Shown in pieces: positions 32,551 to 43,283 of a stretch of DNA of 64,000 bases. The translations under genes were made by a program, and so were the position numbers. The stretch comes from Chitinophaga pinensis (GTDB lineage Bacteria; Bacteroidota; Bacteroidia; Chitinophagales; UBA10324): NCBI GenBank assembly GCA_945903305.1, contig CAMDOA010000005.1:1-64000 (forward strand). Reading direction: 5' to 3'. The notes under the pieces are model-generated. The model saw only the letters and a program-made list of their open reading frames with translations, ran no database searches and was not told the origin of the DNA. How positions within the stretch are numbered: the first letter of the stretch is position 1; the number at the start of each line of letters is the position of its first letter.

Positions 32551-32564
32551 AATAAAAATTAGAA

Positions 32565-33539
32565 ATGAAAGTTACAATTGACAACATAGAAATTGAAGTT
32601 GAGGCAGGTACCACAATCATGAACGCCGCACGCAAAGTCGGCGGCGAAATCGTTCCACCTGCAATGTGCTACTACACATCGCTAAAAGGAAGCGGCGGAA
32701 AATGCAGAGCCTGTCTCGTAAAAGTTTCTCAGGGCTCCACTGCCGACCCGCGACCAATGCCAAAATTGGTTGCAAGTTGCTGCACCACTGTGCAGGAAGG
32801 AATGGTAGTGCAAAACATCACCTCACCCGAAGTATTAGAAACAAGAAAAGGAATTGTAGAATTTCTCCTCATCAATCATCCGCTCGATTGCCCCATCTGC
32901 GACCAGGCAGGCGAATGTGATTTACAGAATTTTGCTTTCGACCACGGTCGTCAGAAAACACGATATGATTTTGAGCGCCGCACTTTCGATGTCATAAATA
33001 TTGGCGAGGATATAAAGTTGCACATGACCCGTTGCATACTTTGTTATCGCTGCACAATGGTGGCCGACCAACTAACCGACGGACGCGAGCACGGCATTCT
33101 ATGGCGCGGCGATAAATCTGAAATCAGCACCTACATACAAAAAGCAGTGGAAAATGATTTTAGCGGAAACATGATTGATGTGTGCCCGGTTGGTGCTCTT
33201 ACTGATAAACATTTTCGTTTCCGCAATCGTGTTTGGTTTTTAAATCCGATGGATGCGCATCGCGATTGCAAGAAGTGTTCAGGCAAAGTAGTGTTGTGGA
33301 TGCGCGGCGAAGAAATTTATCGCGTGACCGGAAGGAAGGACCAGCATGCTGAGCTAAAAGAATTCATATGCAACGATTGCCGCTTCGAAAATTACGATAC
33401 AAAGAACTGGACCATTGAAGGACCGCGCGAAATTGAAAATGAAAGCGTGATAAATTCTAATCACTATGAAGAAGGAACAAAGGCATTACCCAAAGAACTT
33501 TTTTCGAAATTGAACAATGAGAAATGGGGGGATTTTTAA
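32565..33539 (+). CDS. nuoG: NADH-quinone oxidoreductase subunit G, short form (Fe-S domains only)
   Basis: 2Fe-2S ferredoxin domain, HPLDCPICDQAGECDLQNFAFDHG, TRCILCYRCTMVADQL, FSGNMIDVCPVGALTDK; 324 aa, no molybdopterin-oxidoreductase domain. Confidence 0.9.
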   Translation: MKVTIDNIEIEVEAGTTIMNAARKVGGEIVPPAMCYYTSLKGSGGKCRACLVKVSQGSTADPRPMPKLVASCCTTVQEGMVVQNITSPEVLETRKGIVEFLLINHPLDCPICDQAGECDLQNFAFDHGRQKTRYDFERRTFDVINIGEDIKLHMTRCILCYRCTMVADQLTDGREHGILWRGDKSEISTYIQKAVENDFSGNMIDVCPVGALTDKHFRFRNRVWFLNPMDAHRDCKKCSGKVVLWMRGEEIYRVTGRKDQHAELKEFICNDCRFENYDTKNWTIEGPREIENESVINSNHYEEGTKALPKELFSKLNNEKWGDF

Positions 33540-33554
33540 ACTGAAATTAACTAA

Positions 33555-34616
33555 ATGGAAACAATCATAAATTTTCTTCCATCGATTATAATCATCGTAA
33601 TAATGTTCGCGGTGACTTTGCTTATTGCATTGTATTCGACTTACGGCGAACGAAAAGTTGCGGCATTTCTGCAAGACAGAATCGGGCCAAATCGCGCCGG
33701 CCCGTGGGGATTGTTACAACCATTTGCTGATGGAGTGAAAATGTTTACCAAGGAAGAAATCATTCCGGTTGCTTCTAATAAATTTTTGTTCGTACTCGGT
33801 CCAAGCATCGCAATGGTTTGTTGCCTGATGACCGGAGTAGTGTTGCCATGGGGAGCAGAATTAACTTTGTTCGGTCGAACATTTTATTTGCAGGCAGTTG
33901 ATTTAAATGTTGGTGTGTTGTATGTTTTTGCAGTTGTATCTGTTTCGGTTTACGGAATTATGATTGGTGGCTGGGCATCAAACAACAAGTGGTCGCTGAT
34001 GGGAGCCATTCGTGGATCATCGCAAATTATCAGTTACGAATTGTCAATGGGCTTATCAATCATCGCACTGGTGTTAATGACCGGAACATTAAGTTTTCGT
34101 GACATAGTTGAACAACAACACGGAGGAATTATGCATTGGAATTTTTTAATGCAGCCGTTGAGTTTTCTCATCTTTTTAATTTGTGCTTTTGCTGAATGCA
34201 ATCGTTCACCATTTGATTTACCTGAATGTGAAACTGAATTGGTTGGAGGTTTTCATACCGAATATTCATCAATGAAACTTGGCTTCTATCTTTTCTCAGA
34301 GTACATCAACATGTTTATTTCGTCTGCAGTTATCGCCGCTTTATTTTTTGGCGGATTTAATTTCCCCGGAATGGATTGGCTGCTCGAGACCACTCAATCA
34401 CAAAACATAGTTACACTGGTTGGTGTGGGGGCCTACTTCTTAAAAATTTTCTTCTTCATCTTTTTCTTCATGTGGGTTCGCTGGACAATTCCAAGATTCC
34501 GATATGACCAGTTAATGAATTTAGGATGGAAAGGATTAATTCCATTAGCATTGATTAACCTTGCAGTAATGGCTGTAATTGAAATGTTAAAACATCAACA
34601 CGCTTTTGGATTTTAG
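33555..34616 (+). CDS. nuoH: NADH-quinone oxidoreductase subunit H
   Basis: YGERKVAAFLQDRIGPNRAGPWGLLQPFADGVKMFTKE; AECNRSPFDLPECETELVGGFHTEYSS. Confidence 0.97.
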   Translation: METIINFLPSIIIIVIMFAVTLLIALYSTYGERKVAAFLQDRIGPNRAGPWGLLQPFADGVKMFTKEEIIPVASNKFLFVLGPSIAMVCCLMTGVVLPWGAELTLFGRTFYLQAVDLNVGVLYVFAVVSVSVYGIMIGGWASNNKWSLMGAIRGSSQIISYELSMGLSIIALVLMTGTLSFRDIVEQQHGGIMHWNFLMQPLSFLIFLICAFAECNRSPFDLPECETELVGGFHTEYSSMKLGFYLFSEYINMFISSAVIAALFFGGFNFPGMDWLLETTQSQNIVTLVGVGAYFLKIFFFIFFFMWVRWTIPRFRYDQLMNLGWKGLIPLALINLAVMAVIEMLKHQHAFGF

Positions 34617-34658
34617 AACCTAACAACTAATCACTAACAACGAACAACTAACAACTAA
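34617..34658 (+). repeat. Degenerate heptanucleotide tandem repeat (consensus CAACTAA, 6 units) between nuoH and nuoI
   Basis: aacctaa|caactaa|tcactaa|caacgaa|caactaa|caactaa, starting directly after the nuoH stop and ending 6 nt before the nuoI ATG. Confidence 0.8.
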
Positions 34659-34664
34659 TAAAGA

Positions 34665-35213
34665 ATGCAAACATCATTCACCAATAGAAAACAGGTACTG
34701 GAACAAAAGGAGATGAACATTTGGGAACGGATGTACTTACCAGCTATTGTAAAAGGAATGGCAATAACAATCAGTCACTTTTTTCGCAAACCGGCAACCA
34801 TCAGGTGGCCTGAACAGAAACGAACAGTTAGTGAAGCATATCGCGGATTGCATATTTTAAAGCGTGATGAAATTGGCGCGGAGCGTTGTACTGCCTGTGG
34901 GTTGTGTGCACTTGCTTGCCCTGCCGAAGCAATTACTATGGAAGCTGCTGAAAGAAAGCCTGGAGAAGAAAGTTTGTATCGTGAAGAAAAATATGCTAGC
35001 AAGTACGAGATAAATATGTTGCGCTGCATCTTCTGTGGTTTCTGCGAAGAAGCCTGTCCAAAAGCAGCCATTTACCTCGAAGAAGATTTTGCAGTAGCAA
35101 ATTACACACGCGATACTTTCATTTACGGAAAGGATAGATTGGTTGAAAAACCAAAACAAGGAACAAAAGCTTTCGAAATTGTGAAAGTGGGAAGAGAAAG
35201 AGAATTGAGTTAA
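34665..35213 (+). CDS. nuoI: NADH-quinone oxidoreductase subunit I
   Basis: Two 4Fe-4S motifs: CTACGLCALACPAEAI and CIFCGFCEEACPKAAI. Confidence 0.95.
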   Translation: MQTSFTNRKQVLEQKEMNIWERMYLPAIVKGMAITISHFFRKPATIRWPEQKRTVSEAYRGLHILKRDEIGAERCTACGLCALACPAEAITMEAAERKPGEESLYREEKYASKYEINMLRCIFCGFCEEACPKAAIYLEEDFAVANYTRDTFIYGKDRLVEKPKQGTKAFEIVKVGRERELS

Positions 35214-35255
35214 TTCTTTTTGGCAAATGAAACTCCATCATCAAATCATAAATGA

Positions 35256-35283
35256 ATCAATAATCTAAAATCTCAACTCTAAA
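35256..35283 (+). repeat. Degenerate heptanucleotide repeat (consensus ATCTAAA, 4 units) just upstream of nuoJ
   Basis: atcaata|atctaaa|atctcaa|ctctaaa, ending 4 nt before the nuoJ ATG. Confidence 0.6.
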
Positions 35284-35287
35284 ACAA

Positions 35288-35791
35288 ATGTTGTCTTCTC
35301 TCTTTTACTTCCTCGCATTTGTCTCCATCTTTTTCGCATTTATGGTGGTTGTAAGTAAAAATCCTGTGCATAGTGTATTGTATCTTATTCTGACTTTCTT
35401 CACAGTTGCAGGTCATTACCTTTTATTGAATGCGCAATTTCTAGCACTTGTACATATTGTTGTTTATGCAGGAGCTATAATGGTTTTATTTCTTTTCGTA
35501 ATTATGTTGTTAAACCTTAATGCGGAAAAAGAGCCAATTAATACCAACTTAATGAAATTCGCTGGTGCAATTGCCGGAGGAAGTTTAATGCTGGTATTAA
35601 TTGCAGTATTTTCAAAAATAAATACCTTAGAACCTGCACATGCTGCAAATACACAAATCGGTTTGATAAAAAATTTGGGTATGGTTTTATATACAGAGTA
35701 CATTTTACCGTTTGAGATCGCGTCAATTTTATTTTTAGTCTCAATGATTGGGGCAGTGATATTGGCAAAAAAAAATCCACATACTTCTTAA
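35288..35791 (+). CDS. nuoJ: NADH-quinone oxidoreductase subunit J
   Basis: [55 protein letters not shown]. Confidence 0.95.
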   Translation: MLSSLFYFLAFVSIFFAFMVVVSKNPVHSVLYLILTFFTVAGHYLLLNAQFLALVHIVVYAGAIMVLFLFVIMLLNLNAEKEPINTNLMKFAGAIAGGSLMLVLIAVFSKINTLEPAHAANTQIGLIKNLGMVLYTEYILPFEIASILFLVSMIGAVILAKKNPHTS

Positions 35792-35808
35792 ATATAAAAG
35801 TTTTCAAA

Positions 35809-36129
35809 ATGAATAATATATTTTCCACTGTTCCAATTCAGCACTATATAATTCTTTCAGCTGTTTTATTCTCAATTGGTGTAATAGGTGTACTTACACG
35901 CCGGAATGCAATTATCATTTTTATGTCAGTTGAAATCATGCTCAACTCTGTAAATCTTTTGCTTGCTGCTTTCTCTACTTATCATAACGATGCAGCCGGA
36001 CAAATTTTTGTTTTCTTCATTATGGCAGTTGCCGCAGCTGAAGTGGCTGTGGGTCTTGCAATTATTGTGATGATTTATCGAAACATTAATACCGTTGATA
36101 TTAATGATTTGAATAGGTTAAAAGGATAG
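35809..36129 (+). CDS. nuoK: NADH-quinone oxidoreductase subunit K
   Basis: [30 protein letters not shown]...[18 protein letters not shown]. Confidence 0.96.
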   Translation: MNNIFSTVPIQHYIILSAVLFSIGVIGVLTRRNAIIIFMSVEIMLNSVNLLLAAFSTYHNDAAGQIFVFFIMAVAAAEVAVGLAIIVMIYRNINTVDINDLNRLKG

Positions 36130-36262
36130 GAAATTAGAATAAGAATAGTTACAATCTTTAAGTCCGAATTTAATAAGCGGGTTTTTTATTCCGTACTACA
36201 AGAAATTGATTTTATATAATACTCTTCACCCAAAATTATATTTACCAATCAATAGAATTAAC

Positions 36263-37030
36263 ATGAATACCAATAAAGAAATTATAAAAGTTCAGAATTT
36301 ATTTAAACAATACGGAGTTTTCACTGCTGTTAACAGAATCAGTTTTAATGTTTATGAAGGCGAAATTTTTGGATTGCTCGGACCGAATGGAGCAGGCAAA
36401 ACCACTACTCTGGAAATCATTGAAACATTGCGTAATAAATCAGGCGGTGAGGTTTGGGTGGATGGAATGTCAGTTGACGATGAACCGAACGAAATAAAAA
36501 AAATAATTGGAGTTCAATTACAAGCTGCAGGATATTATCCGAGTTTAAATCTCACAGAACTGTTATCACTTTTCAGCGGACTATATAATGTTGACATTGA
36601 TATAATGAAATCATTGAAATCAGTTGGATTGGAAGACAAAGCAAAAGCAAAGTTTAAAGAACTGAGCGGCGGACAAAAACAACGATTCAGTATTGCGACC
36701 ACGCTAATCAACAATCCCAAAATTGTTTTCCTTGATGAACCAACAACTGGATTGGACCCTCAGGCAAGAAGAAATTTGTGGGATTTAATTCGTGGCATTC
36801 GTGATGACGGAACTACCGTTGTTATAACTACCCACTACATGGATGAAGCAGAACAACTATGCGACAGAGTTGGAATAATGGAAGCAGGAAAAATTATGAC
36901 ACTCAATACGCCTGATTCGTTGATTGATGAATTACTTGCCACTGGCTTTACCAAACAAAAAGTTTTTAAGGGTGCAAACCTCGAAGATGTTTTTATCAAT
37001 CTCACAGGACACGAATGGCGAGATGAGTAA
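36263..37030 (+). CDS. ABC transporter ATP-binding protein (DrrA/CcmA-like)
   Basis: Walker A GPNGAGKTTT, LSGGQKQRFSIA, Walker B KIVFLDEPTTGLDP. Start placed at MNTNKEIIKVQNL. Confidence 0.93.
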   Translation: MNTNKEIIKVQNLFKQYGVFTAVNRISFNVYEGEIFGLLGPNGAGKTTTLEIIETLRNKSGGEVWVDGMSVDDEPNEIKKIIGVQLQAAGYYPSLNLTELLSLFSGLYNVDIDIMKSLKSVGLEDKAKAKFKELSGGQKQRFSIATTLINNPKIVFLDEPTTGLDPQARRNLWDLIRGIRDDGTTVVITTHYMDEAEQLCDRVGIMEAGKIMTLNTPDSLIDELLATGFTKQKVFKGANLEDVFINLTGHEWRDE

Positions 37031-37034
37031 CGCG

Positions 37035-37078
37035 CTTCGATAAACTAAGGGTGACATGTCAGTCTGAGCTTGTCGAAG
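37035..37078. repeat. 44-bp REP-like imperfect palindrome centred on TGACATGTCA
   Basis: cttcgataaactaagggtgaca / tgtcagtctgagcttgtcgaag: 17 of 22 arm positions complementary. Confidence 0.8.
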
Positions 37079-37122
37079 GATGATGATTTGATAATGAATT
37101 TAATTTTTTAGAAAGTAATAAA

Positions 37123-38211
37123 ATGAAAAAATATTCTCAGCTGCGGGCGATGCTTGCAATAGCAAAAGCAAGTTTCAGAAGCTCTACACGAAGCCCAAGT
37201 GCAGTAGTGTTCACACTTTTATTCCCACTTATTTTTATTCTCGTTTTTGGATTTATAAGTAACAGCGGTGGTGTTCGGCTGCATGTGGCAATTGATGATA
37301 ACAGCGATACAACCAACGCAATCTTTCAGGAAATAAGATTCAATCAGGCTATTCAACTTTATGCTGACAGTGATTCTGAAATAATTCGTTCGCTGCGAAA
37401 AGGCGATCTGGATGCAATTGTTCATATTGAAAAGATGGATTCAGGTTTTGAAGTAAATGTGGTAACTTCTGATATATCAGTTCAAAACGGAATCCTGTTT
37501 AAGGGAATGGTTAAACAAATTATAAGCGAATTGAATTTGCGTGCAATGCCCGATTTTAATTTGCCTTTTAATATGATTGAACAACCTGTTATTCATGGTC
37601 GCGAATACAAAACAATTGATTTCATTCTTCCCGGTCAGTTAGGCTTTTCATTGCTGAGTACAGGAGTTTTCGGTACTGCATTTGTGTTTTTAAATCTCCG
37701 ACAAACACTTGTTATAAAACGATTTTTCGCCACACCAATCAAGCGACCATACATTGTTTTAGGGGAGGCCTTGAGCCGAATAGTTTTCGGACTAATAGGT
37801 GCAGCATTTATTCTAGCACTCGGCCATTTTGCTTTTGGTTTTACAATGATTCATGGCATTATAACCTTTCTAACAATGATGTTGCTATGTGCGATTGGCT
37901 TAATCATCTTTATGGGATTCGGTTTTGTCGTTAGTGGTTTAGCGAAAAATGAAAGTGCTGTTCCGCCATTGGCAAATCTGATTACACTACCTCAATTTCT
38001 ATTATCAGGAACATTTTTTTCCATCACTAATTTCCCTGATTGGCTGCAACCTTTTTGCAGAGTTTTACCACTCACTTTTTTAAATGATGCCATGCGAAAA
38101 GTTTCGTTCGAAGGCGCTGGTTTTATCGATATCTGGAAAGACCTTGGTGCTTTGGGAATTTGGGGAGTGATAGTTTATGCACTCGCAACTAAATTATTTA
38201 GATGGGAATAA
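37123..38211 (+). CDS. ABC transporter permease (ABC-2 type)
   Basis: N-terminal TM then extracytoplasmic region, five further TM segments; [38 protein letters not shown]; adjacent to the ATPase gene. Confidence 0.9.
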   Translation: MKKYSQLRAMLAIAKASFRSSTRSPSAVVFTLLFPLIFILVFGFISNSGGVRLHVAIDDNSDTTNAIFQEIRFNQAIQLYADSDSEIIRSLRKGDLDAIVHIEKMDSGFEVNVVTSDISVQNGILFKGMVKQIISELNLRAMPDFNLPFNMIEQPVIHGREYKTIDFILPGQLGFSLLSTGVFGTAFVFLNLRQTLVIKRFFATPIKRPYIVLGEALSRIVFGLIGAAFILALGHFAFGFTMIHGIITFLTMMLLCAIGLIIFMGFGFVVSGLAKNESAVPPLANLITLPQFLLSGTFFSITNFPDWLQPFCRVLPLTFLNDAMRKVSFEGAGFIDIWKDLGALGIWGVIVYALATKLFRWE

Positions 38212-39132
38212 AAATGAAATATTCCTTTTCATACCTGTTAATTTTGTTCGCTTGATTGGGGAATCTTTAAACAGTTTATTAAAAACTTCAGTTGTCATTT
38301 CAATCCATTCTCTTGATGATAAATTTAATTTTTCCTGAGTTGAATTAAACTGCGGTTCACTGTGTGGTTTCAAAAACCGATTCCACGGACAAACATCCTG
38401 ACACACATCGCAACCAAAAGCCCACCCATCCATTTTGTTTTTAAACTCCAACGGAATTTCTTCTTTCAGTTCAATGGTTAAATATGAAATGCACTTGCTT
38501 CCTTCTATAACTTTATCAGGAAGAATGGCTTCTGTTGGGCACGCATCAATGCATTTTGTACAAGTGCCGCAATAATCTTTTGTCATTGCCGAATCATAAC
38601 TCAGTTCAATATCAAGAATTAATTCGGCCAGAAAAAAATAAGATCCCGCATTTTTATTTATTAGCATTCCGTTTTTTCCAATCCAACCCAAACCGGATTT
38701 CTGAGCCCAAGTTCGTTCCAGCACCGGCGCCGAATCAACAAATGCTCTGCCGTTTACTTCGCCAATGTTTTCCTTGATGAAAGCAAGAAGCATTTTTAAT
38801 TTTTCCTTAATAATAAAATGATAGTCATTACCAAAAGCATACTTCGAAATTTTGGGAATATCAGTTTGCTGAATTTCTTCAGGATAATAATTCAGCATCA
38901 GTGAGATTACCGATTTTGCATCCGGAACTAATTTTCTTGGGTCAACTCTTTTATCAAACCAGTTCTCCATGTAGTGCATTTTTCCATGCATGCCTTGTTG
39001 CAACCATTTCTCTAATCGTTGTGCATCATCATTTAAAAATTCTGCTTTTGCAATTCCACAAAAATCAAAACCCAAGCGCGCTGCTTCGGTTTTAAGTTGC
39101 TGAGTGTAGTTTGCAATTGCAAGTTTTTCCAT
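38194..39132 (-). CDS. queG: Epoxyqueuosine reductase
   Basis: [87 protein letters not shown]. Confidence 0.95.
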   Translation of the reverse strand: MEKLAIANYTQQLKTEAARLGFDFCGIAKAEFLNDDAQRLEKWLQQGMHGKMHYMENWFDKRVDPRKLVPDAKSVISLMLNYYPEEIQQTDIPKISKYAFGNDYHFIIKEKLKMLLAFIKENIGEVNGRAFVDSAPVLERTWAQKSGLGWIGKNGMLINKNAGSYFFLAELILDIELSYDSAMTKDYCGTCTKCIDACPTEAILPDKVIEGSKCISYLTIELKEEIPLEFKNKMDGWAFGCDVCQDVCPWNRFLKPHSEPQFNSTQEKLNLSSREWIEMTTEVFNKLFKDSPIKRTKLTGMKRNISFLFPSK

Positions 39133-39243
39133 GAGTGGTCAAAAATAATTGCATCCAGATGAAAACACTTTTAATAATCAGGTGAAAATAATTTTCATCG
39201 AACAATAAAAATTCATCAATACTTTTATAAAAAATTTAATCAA

Positions 39244-39609
39244 ATGAAAAGAAATACAATTTCAATTATTACAGTTTATTGCTTTGCAATTGTCATTATG
39301 TTCGCCTGCAACAGTTCAAACACAACAGATGTTAAAACCACTCCCGAAATGGAAGAATTCATGAATTCATTGGATGGTAAATACGAATCAGTTACAGCAG
39401 CCATTCAAAAATTTGCAAAAACTTCCGACTTAAATACCGCTGATATGGACATGAAGGATTTGCGTGAACCCATCATTATTTCGGCGCATGTAAATGATTC
39501 AACTACCTGCTACCTTATAAAAACCAACGACGGAGCAAAAGATTGTCAGTACGAATTATGCTGGAACAATGGAAAAATAATTGGCATTGCCGATAAAACT
39601 CCACTGTAA
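39244..39609 (+). CDS. Hypothetical small lipoprotein
   Basis: Lipobox-like IVIMFAC after a hydrophobic segment; 121 aa. Confidence 0.6.
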   Translation: MKRNTISIITVYCFAIVIMFACNSSNTTDVKTTPEMEEFMNSLDGKYESVTAAIQKFAKTSDLNTADMDMKDLREPIIISAHVNDSTTCYLIKTNDGAKDCQYELCWNNGKIIGIADKTPL

Positions 39610-39640
39610 ATATTAAATCAGCGGATTACTTTATTTTCAA

Positions 39641-40399
39641 TTAAAATTCAGATTGCACCGGAGGAGCACCCAGGTTTTTCACCTTAATTATCCGCAACCA
39701 GTTTAAAAATAAAATCACCGGATAAAGCGGATCAATTTCATACCATCGCTTACCGAAGTTAATGGCCGATGGATATTTATGATGGTTGTTATGATAGGAT
39801 TCTCCCAACATTAATATATCAACACGGAAAAGATTTTTGGAAGTATTTTCCTGAACATACTTGGTGTTACCATATTTATGAGCAAACCAATTAATTATAG
39901 CTCCATGAAAAGGCCCCATTACAATTTGTATTGGAAGCAATAAAAAGAACCACAACGCAGGAGCAAAATAAATATAGAAAGCAATATAAAGTCCCACCCA
40001 CATTAGCCGTGAAAACCAACTGTGACCGAATAGGTCAAGTGCCCGCCAGTTCGGAAGATTTTTTTCAAAGCGCTCTTCAAAATTTAATTTGCCTGTAAAC
40101 AAATCCATATAAACTTTAGCAGTAGTCCACATCATTGAAAAAATACTTGAAAAATATTTTGGTGAATGCGGGTCTTTTTCGGTATCGGTATATGCGTGAT
40201 GTGCACGGTGAAGTATGGCATAAGTCCTTGGACTCAGATACGACGAACCCTGAAACACATATGAAAGAACATAAAAAACTTTCTCCCATGTTTTATTCAT
40301 TGTAAAAGCACCATGTGCTGCATAACGATGATAAAAGAAAGATTGAGTGAAAAGCGACAGGTACCAGTGAAGTACGAAAAAAAGAATTATTGCAATCAT
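39641..40399 (-). CDS. Membrane fatty-acid desaturase (acyl-CoA desaturase family)
   Basis: His boxes HRYAAH, HRAHHAYTDTEKDPHSP, HNNHHKYP. Confidence 0.93.
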   Translation of the reverse strand: MIAIILFFVLHWYLSLFTQSFFYHRYAAHGAFTMNKTWEKVFYVLSYVFQGSSYLSPRTYAILHRAHHAYTDTEKDPHSPKYFSSIFSMMWTTAKVYMDLFTGKLNFEERFEKNLPNWRALDLFGHSWFSRLMWVGLYIAFYIYFAPALWFFLLLPIQIVMGPFHGAIINWFAHKYGNTKYVQENTSKNLFRVDILMLGESYHNNHHKYPSAINFGKRWYEIDPLYPVILFLNWLRIIKVKNLGAPPVQSEF

Positions 40400-40528
40400 G
40401 TTTTTTGAAGACGGTAACCGACAGTTTAAATTGTTAAGACTTAAAATTTATTTCTTTAAGGCGGCGGCAATGATAAAGCAATCTCATTGTCCGCACAAAT
40501 ATTTGACTGTTAACAAAGTAAACTCTAT

Positions 40529-40596
40529 GTCTTGTTTGGCAACAATGAAATAGTATTCAGGTCAAGAAGTCTTGTTTGGCAAATGATTCAGGTCAT
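40529..40596. repeat. Direct repeats upstream of clpB
   Basis: gtcttgtttggcaa at 40529-40542 and 40569-40582 (40-bp spacing); ttcaggtca at 40556-40564 and 40588-40596. Confidence 0.7.
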
Positions 40597-40667
40597 TTTT
40601 TCTTATTCTTTATCACAATACCTTCATGGAATTACATTTGAGATGCAGCAGCAAAACATTCAATACT

Positions 40668-43283
40668 ATGAACTTAAATCAATTCACAATCAAATCGCAG
40701 GAAGCTGTTCAGAAGGCGCAGGAAATAGCAACCGGTTTTCAGCAGCAGCAATTAGATACAGCTCATATTCTGAAAGGAATAATTGAAGTGGATGAAAATG
40801 TTACTCCGTTTCTGTTGAAGAAATTAGGTGTGAATGTTTCCTTACTTGAACAAAAGGCAGATGCCATTATTCAGAAGCAACCGAAAGTTACGGGCGGACA
40901 AATTTATTTATCTGGTGATGCCAATGCTGCTATTGCAAAAGCACAATCATTACTCAAAGAATTCAAAGATGAATTTGTATCCATCGAACATTTAATACTT
41001 GGATTGCTTTCAGGTAAGGATGAAACTGCACGGTTGATGAAAGAAAGCGGATTGAATGAGAAGGATTTAAAACTTGCGATAAAGGAATTAAGAAAAGGAA
41101 GTACAGTAAAAGACCAGAATGTTGAAGCCACTTACAATGCACTGAACAAGTATGCAAAAAATTTAAACGACTTAGCTCAAAGCGGAAAACTGGATCCTGT
41201 TATTGGTCGCGATGAAGAAATCCGAAGAGTGTTACACATTCTTTCGCGTCGCACAAAAAATAATCCTGTTCTTGTTGGTGAGCCAGGAGTTGGTAAAACA
41301 GCAATCGCTGAAGGCATCGCGCACAGAATTGTAAATGGCGATGTTCCTGAAAATTTAAAAAGTAAAATTATTTTTTCTCTCGATATGGGCGCGTTGATGG
41401 CAGGTGCAAAATATCGCGGCGAGTTTGAAGAACGGTTAAAAGCAGTGGTGCGCGAAGTGACTGAAAGCAACGGAGAAATAATATTATTCATTGATGAAAT
41501 TCATACGCTCATTGGAGCCGGTGCCGCAGAAGGTGCAATGGATGCCGCAAATATTTTAAAACCTGCGTTGGCGCGAGGTGAGTTAAGAACTGTTGGTGCA
41601 ACCACTTTGAATGAGTATCAGAAATATTTTGAAAAAGATAAGGCACTCGAACGCAGATTTCAGAAAGTAATAATTGATGAACCTAATGAAGAGGATGCTA
41701 TTTCCATTTTGCGTGGATTAAAGGAACGATATGAAACACATCATAAAGTTCGTATAAAAGATGAAGCCATTATTTCCGCTGTTGAACTTTCTAACCGTTA
41801 TATCAGCGATCGTTTTTTACCTGATAAGGCCATTGATTTAATTGATGAAGCTGCGGCAAAGTTGCGTTTGGAAATGGATTCACTCCCCGAAGAATTAGAT
41901 GAAATTGAAAGAAGAATTCGTCAGTTGGAAATTGAGCGAGAAGCCATCAAGCGCGAAAAAGATGTAAAGAAGGTGAAAGAACTGAGTGAAGAAATTGCCA
42001 ATCTATCTGAAGAACGAAATAATTTAAAAGCAAAATGGCAAGCCGAAAAAGATGTGGCCAATGCGGTGCAGGAAATTAAATCTGCTATTGAAAATTATAG
42101 GCTCGAAGCAGAACAGGCAGAGCGCGCCGGTGATTATGGTAAGGTGGCGGAAATCCGTTACGGAAAAATTCGTGACGAAGAATTGAAACTGAAAAAGGCG
42201 GAAGATGAAATTAAGAAATTGAATCAGGGCACCCGCATGCTGAAAGAAGAAGTGGATGCTGAAGACATTGCTTCCATCGTTTCGAAGTGGACCGGGATTC
42301 CGGTGACAAAAATGTTGCAGAGCGAAAGAGAAAAACTGTTGCACCTCGAAGTTGATTTGCATAAAAGGGTAGTAGGGCAGGAGGAAGCAATTACTGCAGT
42401 GAGTGATGCAATACGCAGAAGCCGCGCAGGATTGCAAGACCCGCGCAAACCAATAGGTTCATTTATTTTTTTGGGAACTACAGGAGTAGGCAAAACAGAA
42501 TTGGCAAAAGCATTGGCTGAAATGTTATTCAACGATGAAAGTGCTTTGACACGAATAGATATGAGTGAATACCAGGAACGACATTCTGTTTCTCGATTGA
42601 TTGGTGCACCTCCGGGTTATGTAGGTTATGATGAAGGCGGTCAATTAACCGAAGCAGTTCGCCGCAAACCTTACTCTGTTGTGTTGCTCGATGAAATTGA
42701 AAAAGCGCATCCCGATGTTTTTAATATTTTATTACAGGTGCTGGATGATGGAAGACTGACTGATAATAAAGGCAGAACAGTCAACTTCAAGAACACCATT
42801 ATCATTATGACCAGCAACATGGGTTCACATATTATTCAGGAAAATTTTGCGAAGATTAATGAGAAGAACAAGTATGGAATTCTGGAAACCACCAAAGTAG
42901 AAGTGATGGACTTGTTGCGCAAAACCATTCGCCCTGAATTTTTAAACCGCATAGATGATATCATCATGTTCACTCCTTTGATGAAAAATGAAATTGTTGG
43001 AATAGTGGAAATACAAGTGAAGCAATTGCAGGCGATGCTGATGAAAAACAATATCAAATTAAATATTTCTGATAAAGCAAAAAAGACACTTGGCGATTTA
43101 GGTTACGACCCGACTTTAGGTGCACGACCATTGAAGCGTGTGATACAAAAAGAACTGGTAAATGAGTTATCGAAAAAAATTCTTTCCGGCGAAGTACAAT
43201 CCGAATCAGTAATATGGGTGGATATTAATAAGGCAGGCGATTTGGTTTTCAGCAATGAAGCGAGTGTGATTTCGATGAATTAA
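40668..43283 (+). CDS. clpB: ATP-dependent chaperone ClpB
   Basis: [21 protein letters not shown]; Walker motifs [13 protein letters not shown] and [16 protein letters not shown]; middle coiled coil; [41 protein letters not shown]. Confidence 0.97.
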   Translation: MNLNQFTIKSQEAVQKAQEIATGFQQQQLDTAHILKGIIEVDENVTPFLLKKLGVNVSLLEQKADAIIQKQPKVTGGQIYLSGDANAAIAKAQSLLKEFKDEFVSIEHLILGLLSGKDETARLMKESGLNEKDLKLAIKELRKGSTVKDQNVEATYNALNKYAKNLNDLAQSGKLDPVIGRDEEIRRVLHILSRRTKNNPVLVGEPGVGKTAIAEGIAHRIVNGDVPENLKSKIIFSLDMGALMAGAKYRGEFEERLKAVVREVTESNGEIILFIDEIHTLIGAGAAEGAMDAANILKPALARGELRTVGATTLNEYQKYFEKDKALERRFQKVIIDEPNEEDAISILRGLKERYETHHKVRIKDEAIISAVELSNRYISDRFLPDKAIDLIDEAAAKLRLEMDSLPEELDEIERRIRQLEIEREAIKREKDVKKVKELSEEIANLSEERNNLKAKWQAEKDVANAVQEIKSAIENYRLEAEQAERAGDYGKVAEIRYGKIRDEELKLKKAEDEIKKLNQGTRMLKEEVDAEDIASIVSKWTGIPVTKMLQSEREKLLHLEVDLHKRVVGQEEAITAVSDAIRRSRAGLQDPRKPIGSFIFLGTTGVGKTELAKALAEMLFNDESALTRIDMSEYQERHSVSRLIGAPPGYVGYDEGGQLTEAVRRKPYSVVLLDEIEKAHPDVFNILLQVLDDGRLTDNKGRTVNFKNTIIIMTSNMGSHIIQENFAKINEKNKYGILETTKVEVMDLLRKTIRPEFLNRIDDIIMFTPLMKNEIVGIVEIQVKQLQAMLMKNNIKLNISDKAKKTLGDLGYDPTLGARPLKRVIQKELVNELSKKILSGEVQSESVIWVDINKAGDLVFSNEASVISMN

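Noticed and set aside
31550-32635. Several antisense or shifted ORFs across nuoF and nuoG
   Set aside because: Fully contained in well-recognised nuo genes; no independent motif.
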